In this document: in pieces, positions 1 through 8,752 of the stretch
How the letters are laid out: every line of letters starts with the position of its first letter
Numbering within the stretch: the first letter of the stretch is position 1
Assembly (NCBI RefSeq): GCF_015265455.1
Contig: NZ_CP054492.1
Coordinates: 1,860,001 to 1,924,000, forward strand
Direction of reading: 5' to 3'
DNA length: 64,000 nucleotides
Source of the DNA: Candidatus Sulfurimonas baltica
Lineage (GTDB): Bacteria > Campylobacterota > Campylobacteria > Campylobacterales > Sulfurimonadaceae
Program-made: the position numbers and the translations under genes
Notes under the pieces: generated by a model
What the model was told of the DNA's origin: nothing
What the model saw: the letters and a program-made list of their open reading frames with translations, nothing else
The model's database searches: none

Positions 1-23
1 TCTTCTCCTTGATCCAAGTGAGT

Positions 24-39
24 TGGTATAGTAGTTGCT
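24..39 (+). promoter_or_regulatory. sigma-54 promoter for the FlgP-like gene
   Basis: The stretch TTGGTATAGTAGTTGCT has the -24 GG (25-26) and the -12 GC (37-38) separated by exactly 10 bases, the invariant spacing of RpoN promoters, and keeps the TGG and TTGC surroundings. It lies about 37 bases upstream of the start codon at 76. A FlgR-type RpoN activator is encoded just downstream (1029-2322), which fits flagellar class-2 regulation in Campylobacterota. The match is seen in the sequence; use in vivo is inferred. Confidence 0.7.
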
Positions 40-75
40 TTAGCTCCTATATTAAATCATGCTAAGGGACAAACC

Positions 76-636
76 ATGAAATATTCTATATTACTTGCAC
101 TGCTTTTAAGTGTTTCTTCACTATTTGGAACTGATAAAATTCAATCAGTTGACACTTCGGTTATGGAGCAGACAAATGCAGAGCTTGCTAAAGCAAGAGC
201 TGAAGCGAATCAAGCAAAAGCTGATCTTCTTCAAGTAAACCTTGAGAGAGAGCAAGAAGCTTTAAGTGCTGCTGAGGCTGATGAAGCAAGAGCAGCTATG
301 CAAAGAGAAGCTGTTTTAAGTGCTAATCAAACTATTCATATAAGCGTTACAGGTCAAGGCGTTGCCCCTATGAATACTGTTTCTCCTGCTCAAGCTTATG
401 CTTTAGCAAAAAGAGCAGCAATTGCAGATGCTTACAGAGCTATAGCTGAAAAAGTAAAAGGTGTTCGTATTGATGGTCAAGACTTAATCAAAAATATGAT
501 GGTTCAAAGATCAGTTATTCGTACTTCTGTTAATGCAATGATTAGAAATGCCAATGTTGTTGAAACAACTTTTAAAGAGGGACTATGCGAAGTAGAGATG
601 GAAATCGTAATTTCACACTCAGACTTTGCTCAATAA
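76..636 (+). CDS. flgP: FlgP-like / LPP20-family exported flagellar protein
   Basis: This 186-residue protein has an N-terminal signal peptide (hydrophobic residues about 5-17) but no cysteine lipobox, so it is probably a soluble or loosely bound envelope protein rather than a lipoprotein. Residues about 25-85 are an Ala/Glu/Arg-rich coiled coil. Residues about 100-182 carry the LPP20/FlgP signature (AYALAKRAAIADAYRAIAE, then KGVRIDG). FlgP in Campylobacter forms a disk of the sheathless motor needed for motility. The upstream sigma-54 promoter and the downstream FlgR-like activator support the flagellar assignment. The preceding AAGGGAC is a plausible ribosome-binding site. The family is fairly sure; orthology to FlgP is less so. 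Confidence 0.7.
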   Translation: MKYSILLALLLSVSSLFGTDKIQSVDTSVMEQTNAELAKARAEANQAKADLLQVNLEREQEALSAAEADEARAAMQREAVLSANQTIHISVTGQGVAPMNTVSPAQAYALAKRAAIADAYRAIAEKVKGVRIDGQDLIKNMMVQRSVIRTSVNAMIRNANVVETTFKEGLCEVEMEIVISHSDFAQ

Positions 637-995
637 TATTTTTTAATTCACTTGCACTAAATGCGAGTGAATTCCTTATCTCCTACCGATATGTCGTAAA
701 AGACTCTCTTCTTTACAATGAAACACTTAATATATCAGAAGCTATGACAAAATGCGATGGAAAACCATATGAATATTTTGTTTTAGAAAACAACAATAAT
801 AAAAATTTAAAAAAACTCATCTCTCAAAACTCTGAAGATTTTTTAAAGTACATACATAAACTTGGTCTACATGTAGAACATAAAGAAGAGACTATAAACT
901 TGCAAAACAGATCAACAACAATACTCACGCTTAAAACAACTTGTTTCAAAGTCGATTTTAATGATAATTTTGCTAGAATTTCACCATTAAAATAA
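585..995 (+). CDS. Small exported protein overlapping the FlgP-like gene
   Basis: This 136-residue ORF starts inside the FlgP-like gene (ATG at 585, 52-base overlap). No other ATG, GTG or TTG in this frame would leave a usable N-terminus. The start is chosen because residues 1-28 make a credible signal peptide: a basic n-region, hydrophobic LCSIIFFNSLAL, then NAS as cleavage site. So most of the signal peptide is encoded within or just after the overlap. The mature part is polar with two cysteines and contains a TACATGTA site (LHVE). In Campylobacter flgP is followed by flgQ, so a FlgQ-like role is possible by position, but I do not recognise the family. Confidence 0.55.
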   Translation: MRSRDGNRNFTLRLCSIIFFNSLALNASEFLISYRYVVKDSLLYNETLNISEAMTKCDGKPYEYFVLENNNNKNLKKLISQNSEDFLKYIHKLGLHVEHKEETINLQNRSTTILTLKTTCFKVDFNDNFARISPLK

Positions 996-1028
996 GGGTT
1001 TAAATCACCCAAAAACATAGGGCTATTA

Positions 1029-2322
1029 GTGAAAATTGCAATCGTTGAAGATGATATTAATATGAGAAAATCTCTTGAGATTGCTATGAGCGACTATGAA
1101 GAGTTTGAAATTAAAACATTTAAAAATGCAAAAGATGCCCTAAAAAACCTTGATGATAGTTTTGATTTAGTCATAACTGATATCAACATGCCAGGAATGG
1201 ATGGTATAGAGTTTATTAAAACTTTAAATGGTAAATTTGAAGTTATTATGATGACAGGAAACGCAACTCTCCAAAGGGCAATAGAGTCTATTCATCTCGG
1301 AGTGAAAGATTTTTTACTTAAACCTTTTGACGTAGATACTTTAATTACAGCAATAAGAAGAGAAGACAAAGTTCAAAAAGCCAAAAAAAAGCTCCCTATT
1401 GCTAATACCAAGAACACTACTAACGGCTTTTTAGGAACATCAAAAGCACTAAAGTCTGTTTTAAACATTGCCGATAAAGCGTGTAAAACTGATGCAAGTA
1501 TTTTACTTTTAGGTCAAAGTGGTGTTGGGAAGGAAGTATTTGCCTCTTACATCCATGAAAATTCTCCAAGAGCAAAAAAAACCTTTTGTTGCTATAAATA
1601 TGGCTGCGATACCTGAAAATTTGATTGAGAGTGAGCTTTTTGGATTTGAAAAAGGTGCTTTTACTGACGCGAGTGAAGCAAAAGCAGGACTATTTGAGCT
1701 TGCGCAAGGTGGAACACTGTTTTTAGATGAGATTGGGGAAATGCCTTATGGTGTCCAAGCTAAACTGCTTCGTGCCCTTCAAGAAAAAGAGGTAAGAAGA
1801 CTTGGCTCTTCTAAAAGCATAAAAATAGATATAAGAGTAGTTTCAGCAACAAATGCAAATCTTAACAACAAGATTAAAGATGGGACATTTAGAGAAGATC
1901 TTTATTACCGTTTAAACACTATTCCACTAAATATTCCACCGCTAAAAGATAGAGTGGAAGAGATTTTAGAGATTGCTTATAAAGTACTTGAGCAAAACTG
2001 CCAAAAGTACAATTTTAATCTTAAGAGTTTTTCGAGTGAAGCGGAGAAACAACTTTTATCTTATAGTTGGCCTGGAAACATAAGAGAGCTTATCTCTGTT
2101 GTAGAGAGAGCCGTTATTTTAAGTGAAACAGATGAGATTACACCCGAGGAGCTTTTTTTGGAATCTCGTGGATTAACGCAGGACAAAGACATTTCAAGCA
2201 TGGAAAAAGAGCTAATTAAAGAAGTACTTAGTTCTGAGGATGGCGATATAGAAAAAGCATCTGAGATTCTTGGAATGAGTATATCGATTTTAGTAAAAAA
2301 AATAAAAACTTATAAACTATAG
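1029..2322 (+). CDS. flgR: FlgR-like sigma-54 response regulator, frameshifted at an A8 tract
   Basis: An NtrC-type activator read in two frames. The GTG at 1029 opens a receiver domain (acidic pocket EDD, phospho-acceptor Asp in VITDINMPG) and the start of the AAA+ domain with Walker A GQSGVGKE. Reading then shifts at a run of eight A (1574-1581); seven A would restore [24 protein letters not shown]. The second frame has the GAFTDA sigma-54 contact loop, Walker [10 protein letters not shown], the arginine region and a very short C-terminal helix pair instead of a full Fis domain, as in FlgR of this class. In frame it would be about 430 residues. FlgR of Campylobacter jejuni phase-varies through homopolymer tracts; here a sequencing error, slippage or a dead allele are all possible. 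Confidence 0.8.
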
Positions 2323-2331
2323 GAGAGAAAA

Positions 2332-3363
2332 ATGAGAAAATACAATGTAGCAGTAGTTGGAGCAAATGGGGCGGTTGGTGAAGAGATATTAACAATATTA
2401 CAAGAGATTGACTTCCCTTTAAACAAACTGGTTCCATTGGCAAGTGCTAGAAGTATAGGCAAAACTGTAGAGTTTAATGGAAAAGACATAGCTATACAAG
2501 AGCTTACTACTGATGTTTTTGAAGAAGAAGAGATTGAAATTGCACTTTTTAGTGCTGGTGGAAATATTAGTGAAAAGTTCGCTCCATACGCTGTTAAAGC
2601 TGGTGCTGTTGTTATTGACAATACATCTCACTTTAGAATGGATAAAAATATTCCTCTTGTTGTCCCTGAAGTAAACCCTGAAGACATCGCAAAATGGGAA
2701 ACTAGCGGAATCATAGCAAATCCAAACTGCTCAACTATTCAGATGGTACAAGTTCTAAAACCTCTTGATGAAGCTTATGACTTGGTTAGAGTTGATGTTA
2801 GCACATATCAAGCAACATCAGGAGCTGGTAAAGAGGCGATGGAAGAGTTAGTGACGCAAATGCAAGACTTTTTTGCTTTTAAACTAAGCGACTCTGAGCA
2901 TAAAGTTTTCAACCAACAAATTGCTCTAAATGTAATCCCTCAAATTGATGTTTTCATGGAAAATGGATACACAAAAGAGGAGATGAAGATGATTAACGAA
3001 ACTACTAAAATCATGCATAAAGAGATTCCTCTTAGTGCTACATGTGTTCGTGTTCCAACTCTTCGTGGTCATGCAGAAGCCTTGTCTCTTACTTTTAACT
3101 CTGATGTTCAAGCAGACAAGGTTAGAGAGATTTTAAGCAAAGCACCAAACATTGTGATTTTAGACAAGCCAGAAGAAGCTCTCTACCCTATGCCTGCTAC
3201 ATGTGTGGATATGAATGAAACTTTTGTAGGACGTATAAGAAATGACAACTTCTCTAAAAAAATGATTCACCTGTTTATAGTTGCTGACAATCTTAGAGTT
3301 GGCGCAGCTACAAATGCTGTAAGAATTGCTCAAAAATGGGCTGAGATGCAAGAGGAGAAGTAG
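2332..3363 (+). CDS. asd: Aspartate-semialdehyde dehydrogenase
   Basis: A 343-residue enzyme that reduces aspartyl phosphate to aspartate semialdehyde with NADPH, the branch point to lysine/diaminopimelate, threonine and methionine. The N-terminal Rossmann motif is VVGANGAVGEEIL (residues about 6-18). The active-site cysteine sits in ANPNCSTIQM (about residue 130), and the catalytic histidine lies in the LRGHAEAL segment. Length and motifs match the bacterial family. The start has a strong Shine-Dalgarno (AGGAGAG) 10 bases after the FlgR-like gene, and the next gene follows after 2 bases, suggesting a run with yqhA and hemE. Confidence 0.96.
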   Translation: MRKYNVAVVGANGAVGEEILTILQEIDFPLNKLVPLASARSIGKTVEFNGKDIAIQELTTDVFEEEEIEIALFSAGGNISEKFAPYAVKAGAVVIDNTSHFRMDKNIPLVVPEVNPEDIAKWETSGIIANPNCSTIQMVQVLKPLDEAYDLVRVDVSTYQATSGAGKEAMEELVTQMQDFFAFKLSDSEHKVFNQQIALNVIPQIDVFMENGYTKEEMKMINETTKIMHKEIPLSATCVRVPTLRGHAEALSLTFNSDVQADKVREILSKAPNIVILDKPEEALYPMPATCVDMNETFVGRIRNDNFSKKMIHLFIVADNLRVGAATNAVRIAQKWAEMQEEK

Positions 3364-3365
3364 TT

Positions 3366-3884
3366 ATGATTGAAAGATTATTTGAAAACTCCCTGTGGGG
3401 CTCAAGATTTATAATAATTCTCGCTGTTGTTTTTGGTCTTATTGGAGCAGTTGTACTATTTATTGTAGCTAGTTTTGATATATATGACACTGCAAAATTT
3501 GTTATAAACACATACTTTAATAACGCCCATCCAGAGAATTTTCACGAAGATGTTGTAGCTGGAATCATAGGCGCTGTTGATTTATACCTAATAGGTGTTG
3601 TTATGCTTCTTTTTTCTTTTGGTCTATATGAACTGTTCATTTCTGACATAGATGCGGCGAGAGATGATACAGGAGGAGAAAACAAAATATTGTCTATACA
3701 CTCCCTTGATCAACTAAAAGATAAAATTTCAAAAGTTATTGTAATGGTACTTGTTGTTGGTTTTTTTCAAAAAGTAGGTCATACTCACTATGATGGTGCC
3801 TTAGATATGTTATACTTCGCGCTATCAATTACTGCCGTTGCAGTTGGTCTTTTCTTCTTGGGGAAAGTCGGAAAAAGTCATTAA
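3366..3884 (+). CDS. YqhA/UPF0114-family membrane protein
   Basis: A 172-residue integral membrane protein with about four hydrophobic segments (residues about 15-40, 65-88, 115-132 and 143-163). The N-terminal motif ERLFENSLWGSRFIIILAV and the GVDLYLIG-type motif (here GAVDLYLIGVVML) are typical of UPF0114. Function in the family is unknown. It is tightly packed behind asd (2-base gap, Shine-Dalgarno GGAGAAG at the end of asd) and 21 bases ahead of hemE, so it is probably cotranscribed with both. Confidence 0.85.
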   Translation: MIERLFENSLWGSRFIIILAVVFGLIGAVVLFIVASFDIYDTAKFVINTYFNNAHPENFHEDVVAGIIGAVDLYLIGVVMLLFSFGLYELFISDIDAARDDTGGENKILSIHSLDQLKDKISKVIVMVLVVGFFQKVGHTHYDGALDMLYFALSITAVAVGLFFLGKVGKSH

Positions 3885-3905
3885 ATTATAAGTAAAAGGA
3901 AAAAA

Positions 3906-4946
3906 ATGAGTAAAATATTTGTAGACGCATGCTTTGGAAAAGAGACTCCATACACACCAGTTTGGATGATGAGACAAGCAGGTCGTTATCTTCCAGAATA
4001 TATGAAAGTTCGTGCAGAAGCAGGAAACTTTTTAAACCTTTGTCATGACCCTAAAAGAGCAGCAGAGGTTACTATTCAACCACTTGATATTGTTGGTGTT
4101 GATGCGGCTATTTTATTTAGTGACATCCTTGTTATACCTGATGAAATGGGTATGGATTTAGAGTTTATCAAAGGTGAAGGTCCAAAGTTTAACGACCCTC
4201 TTTCAACTCAAGAAGACTTAGACAGACTTCTAGGTGGTGAAGAAGCAGCTTCAAAACTTACTTACGTTTATGAGACTATTGAACTACTAAGAGAGCAACT
4301 TGATGCCAGAGGTGATGAAAAAGCACTTATCGGTTTTACTGGTGCTCCTTGGACTCTTGCTACTTACATGATTGAAGGTCAAGGTACAAAAACTTACAAC
4401 ATTTGTAAAAAAATGATGTACTCAAACCCTGAACTTTTACACAATATACTTAGAAAAGTTACTGAAGTTGTTAAACTATATATGGAAAAACAAATTCAAG
4501 CCGGTATTGATGTTGTACAAATCTTTGACTCATGGGCAGCTGCTATTGAGCCGGGTAAGTATGATGAGTTCTCTTGGAGTTACATGGTAGAGATTGCTGA
4601 GTACTTAAAAGAGAAATACCCACATATTCCAGTAATCATGTTCCCTAAAGGTATCCCTGCATTTTTAGATAAAGTATACGGAAACTTTGATGTATTTGGT
4701 GTTGATTGGTCAACTCCAATGTCACTTGCAAAAGAAAAACTTGGTGACAAGTACGTTCTTCAAGGAAACATGGAGCCTTGTCGTCTTTACTCTAAAGAAG
4801 CAACTACTCACTGTGTAGAAGTTATACAAGAGACTATGGGAACTAAAAGACATATCTTCAACCTAGGTCACGGGATTTTACCTGATGTTCCAGTTGAAAA
4901 TGCTATACACTTTGTTAAAGAGTGTCAAAGAGTTAGTAAAAAATAG
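3906..4946 (+). CDS. hemE: Uroporphyrinogen decarboxylase
   Basis: A 346-residue cytosolic haem-pathway enzyme that decarboxylates the four acetate side chains of uroporphyrinogen III to give coproporphyrinogen III. The N-terminal family signature [15 protein letters not shown] is intact with the substrate-binding arginines. The second signature [16 protein letters not shown] is at about residue 140, and the catalytic aspartate lies in [11 protein letters not shown]. Full length for the family. Its stop overlaps the GTG of the radical SAM gene by one base. Confidence 0.97.
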   Translation: MSKIFVDACFGKETPYTPVWMMRQAGRYLPEYMKVRAEAGNFLNLCHDPKRAAEVTIQPLDIVGVDAAILFSDILVIPDEMGMDLEFIKGEGPKFNDPLSTQEDLDRLLGGEEAASKLTYVYETIELLREQLDARGDEKALIGFTGAPWTLATYMIEGQGTKTYNICKKMMYSNPELLHNILRKVTEVVKLYMEKQIQAGIDVVQIFDSWAAAIEPGKYDEFSWSYMVEIAEYLKEKYPHIPVIMFPKGIPAFLDKVYGNFDVFGVDWSTPMSLAKEKLGDKYVLQGNMEPCRLYSKEATTHCVEVIQETMGTKRHIFNLGHGILPDVPVENAIHFVKECQRVSKK

Positions 4947-5878
4947 TGAAAACGATTTTCGGTCCTATAAACTCAAGAAGATTTGGTTCTTCTTTGGGTA
5001 TAGACCTCTCCCCTGCCCTTAAACAGTGTAATTTTGACTGCCTTTACTGCGAGTTAGCACCAAGCGCAACTGTAGATACTCAATCAAATACAGTAGATAT
5101 CCCAACAATTATTAATGAGCTAAAAGAGCATTTAAACGACAAGATTGATGTTATAACACTTACTGCAAATGGCGAACCTACACTTTATCCACAACTAAGT
5201 GAACTTATAGATGAGATAGACAAAATAAAAAATAAAACTCAAACTCTCATACTTACAAACAGCGCTACTCTTGTTGATGAAAAGGTATTTAACTCACTTT
5301 TAAAACTTGACCAGGTAAAACTCTCACTTGATGCTGTAAGCGAAGATGTGTTTAAAAAAATAGATAGACCGCATAAAAGTATGCATGTAGAAAGTATTGT
5401 TGAAAAAGTAATAGAGTTTAGTAAAGTTTACAAAGGCAAACTTTTTATAGAGATACTTTTTGTGTATGGTTTAAATGATACAAAGCAAGAGATACAAAAA
5501 CTAAATAAAGTTTTACTGCAATTGAATGTTACAAGGGTAGACCTAGGGACGATAGACAGACCTCCAGCTTACCCAGTTAGCGGAATAAGCTACAAAGAGC
5601 TACACGAGGCATCTTTAGAGTTTGACAGCTCTTTACCCATACATATAGCATCAAGGGTTCATGCAGAACCAAACAACTCAAACTACACAAATGAAGAGAT
5701 ACTAAATACACTTGATAAAAGACCATTAACTATGGATGACATTAACTTACTCTTCGATGAAGAGAGTAAAAAACGACTTCAAACACTAATAAAAGAGTCA
5801 AAAATAGTAAAAAAAATAGTCGGAAATTTAGAGTTTTTGATTCTACATGTAAACGAAAAAAGAAAACTAAAAAAGTAG
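4946..5878 (+). CDS. Radical SAM protein
   Basis: A 310-residue protein with the radical SAM cluster motif CNFDCLYC at about residue 28, which binds a 4Fe-4S cluster and S-adenosylmethionine. The GEPT motif (TANGEPTLYP) at about residue 75 contributes to SAM binding, followed by a TIM-barrel region and a variable C-terminal third. The start GTG overlaps the hemE stop, which implies translational coupling. This wyosine-like short radical SAM group is common in Campylobacterota beside hemE, but its substrate is not known to me. A 10-bp stem terminator begins at the stop codon. Confidence 0.85.
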   Translation: MKTIFGPINSRRFGSSLGIDLSPALKQCNFDCLYCELAPSATVDTQSNTVDIPTIINELKEHLNDKIDVITLTANGEPTLYPQLSELIDEIDKIKNKTQTLILTNSATLVDEKVFNSLLKLDQVKLSLDAVSEDVFKKIDRPHKSMHVESIVEKVIEFSKVYKGKLFIEILFVYGLNDTKQEIQKLNKVLLQLNVTRVDLGTIDRPPAYPVSGISYKELHEASLEFDSSLPIHIASRVHAEPNNSNYTNEEILNTLDKRPLTMDDINLLFDEESKKRLQTLIKESKIVKKIVGNLEFLILHVNEKRKLKK

Positions 5879-5903
5879 CTTGAAAAGCCTTGACTTTTCA
5901 AGC
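5878..5903 (+). terminator. Hairpin terminator of the asd-hemE-radical SAM run
   Basis: GCTTGAAAAG (5878-5887) and CTTTTCAAGC (5894-5903) form a perfect 10-bp stem with a six-base loop, starting on the last base of the radical SAM stop codon. The right arm overlaps the -35 region of the tRNA promoter. There is no long T-run after it, so termination strength is uncertain. Confidence 0.55.
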
Positions 5904-5918
5904 ACCATAAAGTATAAT
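5890..5918 (+). promoter_or_regulatory. Housekeeping promoter of tRNA-Asn
   Basis: TTGACT (5890-5895) and TATAAT (5913-5918) are separated by 17 bases, a near-perfect vegetative sigma-factor promoter. The -10 box ends 17 bases before the first base of the tRNA, as expected for a stable-RNA gene. Confidence 0.8.
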
Positions 5919-5935
5919 TTCGACCTCTTAAACAT

Positions 5936-6010
5936 TCCGGATTAGCTCAGCGGTAGAGTAGGTGACTGTTAATCACTTGGTCACTGGTTCGAATCCAGTA
6001 TCCGGAGCCA
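5936..6010 (+). tRNA. tRNA-Asn (anticodon GTT)
   Basis: The acceptor stem pairs TCCGGAT (5936-5942) with ATCCGGA (6000-6006), followed by the discriminator G and an encoded CCA (6008-6010). The D arm carries GCTCAGCGGTAGAG. The anticodon arm is GGTGA-CTGTTAA-TCACT with anticodon GTT, and the T arm contains GGTTCGAATCC. All arms fold normally. Its 3' end is repeated imperfectly 173 bases downstream, so this tRNA has probably served as an integration site. Confidence 0.97.
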
Positions 6011-6445
6011 TTACTTTTTAAACTCCTAAATACCGTACTTTCCAACTGAATTATATACTTACTGTGCCCAAGTGTGCCCACTATATTTCACCTAAAAAAA
6101 TTTTGATAGAGTTACAAAGTCCTTGATTGTGGTCTTTTATAGTTTTTTGTATATTATTTAAGAATTTCCAGTATCTGGAGCTATTCAACTTATGTTAATT
6201 ATTCCTATTATGGGCTAAAAATATCTACGCTTTAGTATATGAAATCACTTAAATAGTTTACTAGAAGCTGTTATATAGGTGGTTGCTGTTACCTAGATTA
6301 GTTTAATTAATTTTGTATATTTAGTATTTTGAGTAAAATTTCGAAAGTCATTTGTTTTTTTATATTATTTTTTGTATTTAAGGTTTTTTATATATAATTG
6401 TTGACTTTATATTTGTTATTAAAAATATAAATATTGGAGTTTCCC
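6011..6445. other. AT-rich gene-free start of the tRNA-Asn island
   Basis: I see no gene here. The stretch holds a tandem pair of GTGCCCA words (6064-6070 and 6074-6080), long A/T runs and the degenerate copy of the tRNA 3' end at 6168. Together these look like the eroded edge of an integrated element rather than ordinary intergenic DNA. Confidence 0.5.
6168..6185 (+). repeat. Imperfect direct copy of the tRNA-Asn 3' end
   Basis: CCAGTATCTGGAGCTATT here matches CCAGTATCCGGAGCCATT at 5995-6012 in 16 of 18 positions, and both differences are C to T. Such a copy in direct orientation next to a tRNA is what an old attachment-site duplication looks like. No integrase remains between the two copies. 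Confidence 0.55.
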
Positions 6446-7651
6446 GTGGATATTATCAAAATTACATTATCTATTATAAGTATATTTATAGTGGCTTTTA
6501 TTCTGTATATTGCTACAACAATTTTCACTATATTTGATGATGCTAGTTCTCATGATACATCTCTTTATGAATATAGTACCTTCAAATGTAAGGATAAAGA
6601 TTTTACTCTTACTGCTCCTGCTATACTTTACCACTACAACTTTACTGGTAGTTCTTCAAGTGCAAACAAAACATATCGTTTTACATATCATCTAAATGAT
6701 GGGAAAGAGGATTATATGTCTGTTGTTAAAACTTACCCTATTGGAAGTAAATTTAAGTTTATAAACATATATGAAAGCTCTTCATTTTCATCAGGTAGAA
6801 TGATAGATTTCTTAATTGAAGATGAGCGAGGATTAAGAAGTTTAGTTAGTAATTTGGAAATAAGTATAAATCAGTGTAGTCTAGATAAGATTGATAAATC
6901 ACAAGAAAATTATTACCCATCAGGAATGAAAACAAAAGTTAAAAATAGAAACAATCTATTTACTATAGAAGCTGAATTGTATGATTTTTCAACAGATAGA
7001 GCATATCTTAGTAATATAGCTAAACAAGAAAATAATACTGATAGTAAATCTACACTTACAATAAAAATTCCAAATAAAGAGTACCTATATTTTACTAGAA
7101 ATATTGTAGAAGAACACATTACTAATATTAAAGATAATAATTTATCAATAAAAATTGAGTTTGATAGTAAAAATGTTTTTATCCCTACTTTTTTTCTTGA
7201 AGGAAAAAGTTTTTCACAATATAGTTGCCAAGACATAAATATATCAGATATATATTCATGTTATAAAAGCTTTCCTAAGTGGCTAAATAGACCTTATAAA
7301 AAAGATCTATATATAAAGATATCAACCTTAAAGGACTTAAAAGAACAACTCTCTTTATTAAAAAACAATGATTATATAATTATTGCCTATTTACCATTAG
7401 TCACTGAGGATGATGATAATTATTATCTAATGGTAGATGATTATCTAAAGGCTATATACAGTTATAATAAAATTAAAGTAATAAATAGTGATAAGAACAT
7501 ATCAAAAATAAATTTCCTACTTATGGGTACTAAAGGGAACTTTAATTTGGGAAGAGGTTTAAATATTTTAGATAATTCAGGAAAATTACAAAAAAATATT
7601 TTCTTTTTAGACCCTAAGCTTGATGTAAAGCTTAGTGCTTTTAAACTATAA
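6446..7651 (+). CDS. Hypothetical membrane-anchored protein
   Basis: I do not recognise this protein. The start is put at the GTG at 6446, which sits 6 bases after GGAG (6436-6439), rather than the in-frame TTG at 6434, giving about 401 residues. Residues about 3-30 are one strongly hydrophobic segment; the rest is polar, rich in Asn, Lys, Ser and Tyr, with a few scattered cysteines and no clear motif. A type II membrane topology with a large extracytoplasmic part is likely. Codon use is very A/T-rich, and the gene stands alone between tRNA-Asn and the insertion sequence, so it is probably acquired DNA. Confidence 0.6.
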   Translation: MDIIKITLSIISIFIVAFILYIATTIFTIFDDASSHDTSLYEYSTFKCKDKDFTLTAPAILYHYNFTGSSSSANKTYRFTYHLNDGKEDYMSVVKTYPIGSKFKFINIYESSSFSSGRMIDFLIEDERGLRSLVSNLEISINQCSLDKIDKSQENYYPSGMKTKVKNRNNLFTIEAELYDFSTDRAYLSNIAKQENNTDSKSTLTIKIPNKEYLYFTRNIVEEHITNIKDNNLSIKIEFDSKNVFIPTFFLEGKSFSQYSCQDINISDIYSCYKSFPKWLNRPYKKDLYIKISTLKDLKEQLSLLKNNDYIIIAYLPLVTEDDDNYYLMVDDYLKAIYSYNKIKVINSDKNISKINFLLMGTKGNFNLGRGLNILDNSGKLQKNIFFLDPKLDVKLSAFKL

Positions 7652-7945
7652 CGTAATGAAAAATGGGTGTAGGAAACCTAAGTAAAGATTATAAAAAGCT
7701 CTAAAATACGTCCAAAATAAATATTTTTTTGGATTTTTAAAAAGTAGAAAGCTGGAATCAACTAGCAAGTTACGATTTATCGTAAAATATTTCAGGCTAA
7801 ATCATTATTTTTTTCTTTTTATTGCAAAAAAATCGGCAAGGTATCCTAATTGAAAAATATATTTACTGTACCTGTCAAGAGCGGAGTTAAATTCGGCAGT
7901 TTTTCGTAAGAAATATTACGAATTGTAACCTTAAGCGACGATGGT

Positions 7946-8752
7946 TTAATTTATCCCTTTGATTGATTTTTTGGCTTTAAACTTATACAAGTCTGAATCT
8001 ACCATTCCCTCCTCTTTTTTTTCTTTCAATCGATATGAATCTCCAAGTATATTTATAATATGAGAGTGGTGTAAAAGTCTGTCTAAAATAGCTGTAGTAA
8101 CAACTTTATCATTTGCAAATATTCCACTCCATTGGCTAAACACAAGATTTGAAGTGACAATTGTTGCTCCTCTTTCATAGCGTTTGGATATTACTTGAAA
8201 AAAGTGATGGGCATCTTCTTTGCTCATTGGAAAGTAGCCTATTTCATCTATTACAAGCAGAGATGGTGTCATGATAGACTGACGGATAAAAGAGTCATAG
8301 CGTTTCTCTTTTTTGGCATTGCTCATCTGCATAATAAGGTCAGAGATTGTTATAAATCTGGCTTTGATGCGTTTTTGAACAGCTTGATAAGCAAGTGCTA
8401 TTGCTAAGTGAGTTTTACCAACTCCAGACTGGCCAAGTAATATAATGTTCTCTTTGCGTTTGATGAACTCAAGAGTGGAGAGTTCTTCTATCTGTCTACG
8501 ATTAACTCCGACAGTGAAATCAAAGTCAAACTGCTCAAGTGTTTTTATAGTTGGAAATCCTGCCATTTTTGTGAGCGTTGCACGCGAACGAGTAGCTCTG
8601 CTGTCTGCTTCGAGTTTTAGCACTTCATAAAGATATTCACTATATTTCCAACCTTCTTTTGCTGCACGGTTTCCAAGCTCATGATGAAACTCGTTAAACA
8701 TTGGCAGTTGCAACTCTTTACACAAATATTCTATCTTCTCATTTAGTTCCAT
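7946..8752 (-). CDS. istB: IS21 helper ATPase IstB
   Basis: A 268-residue AAA+ ATPase related to DnaC that assists the IstA transposase and influences target choice. It has Walker A GQSGVGKTHLA (residues about 107-117), a Walker B-like LLVIDEIGY, and the N-terminal IstB domain. Full length for the family. It overlaps the end of istA by 10 bases, the usual coupled arrangement. The frame is intact, so the element may still be active. Confidence 0.94.
   Translation of the reverse strand: MELNEKIEYLCKELQLPMFNEFHHELGNRAAKEGWKYSEYLYEVLKLEADSRATRSRATLTKMAGFPTIKTLEQFDFDFTVGVNRRQIEELSTLEFIKRKENIILLGQSGVGKTHLAIALAYQAVQKRIKARFITISDLIMQMSNAKKEKRYDSFIRQSIMTPSLLVIDEIGYFPMSKEDAHHFFQVISKRYERGATIVTSNLVFSQWSGIFANDKVVTTAILDRLLHHSHIINILGDSYRLKEKKEEGMVDSDLYKFKAKKSIKGIN

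Noticed and set aside
6434-6445. TTG at 6434 as the start of the orphan membrane protein
   Set aside because: The GGAG inside these codons is well placed as ribosome-binding site for the GTG at 6446.
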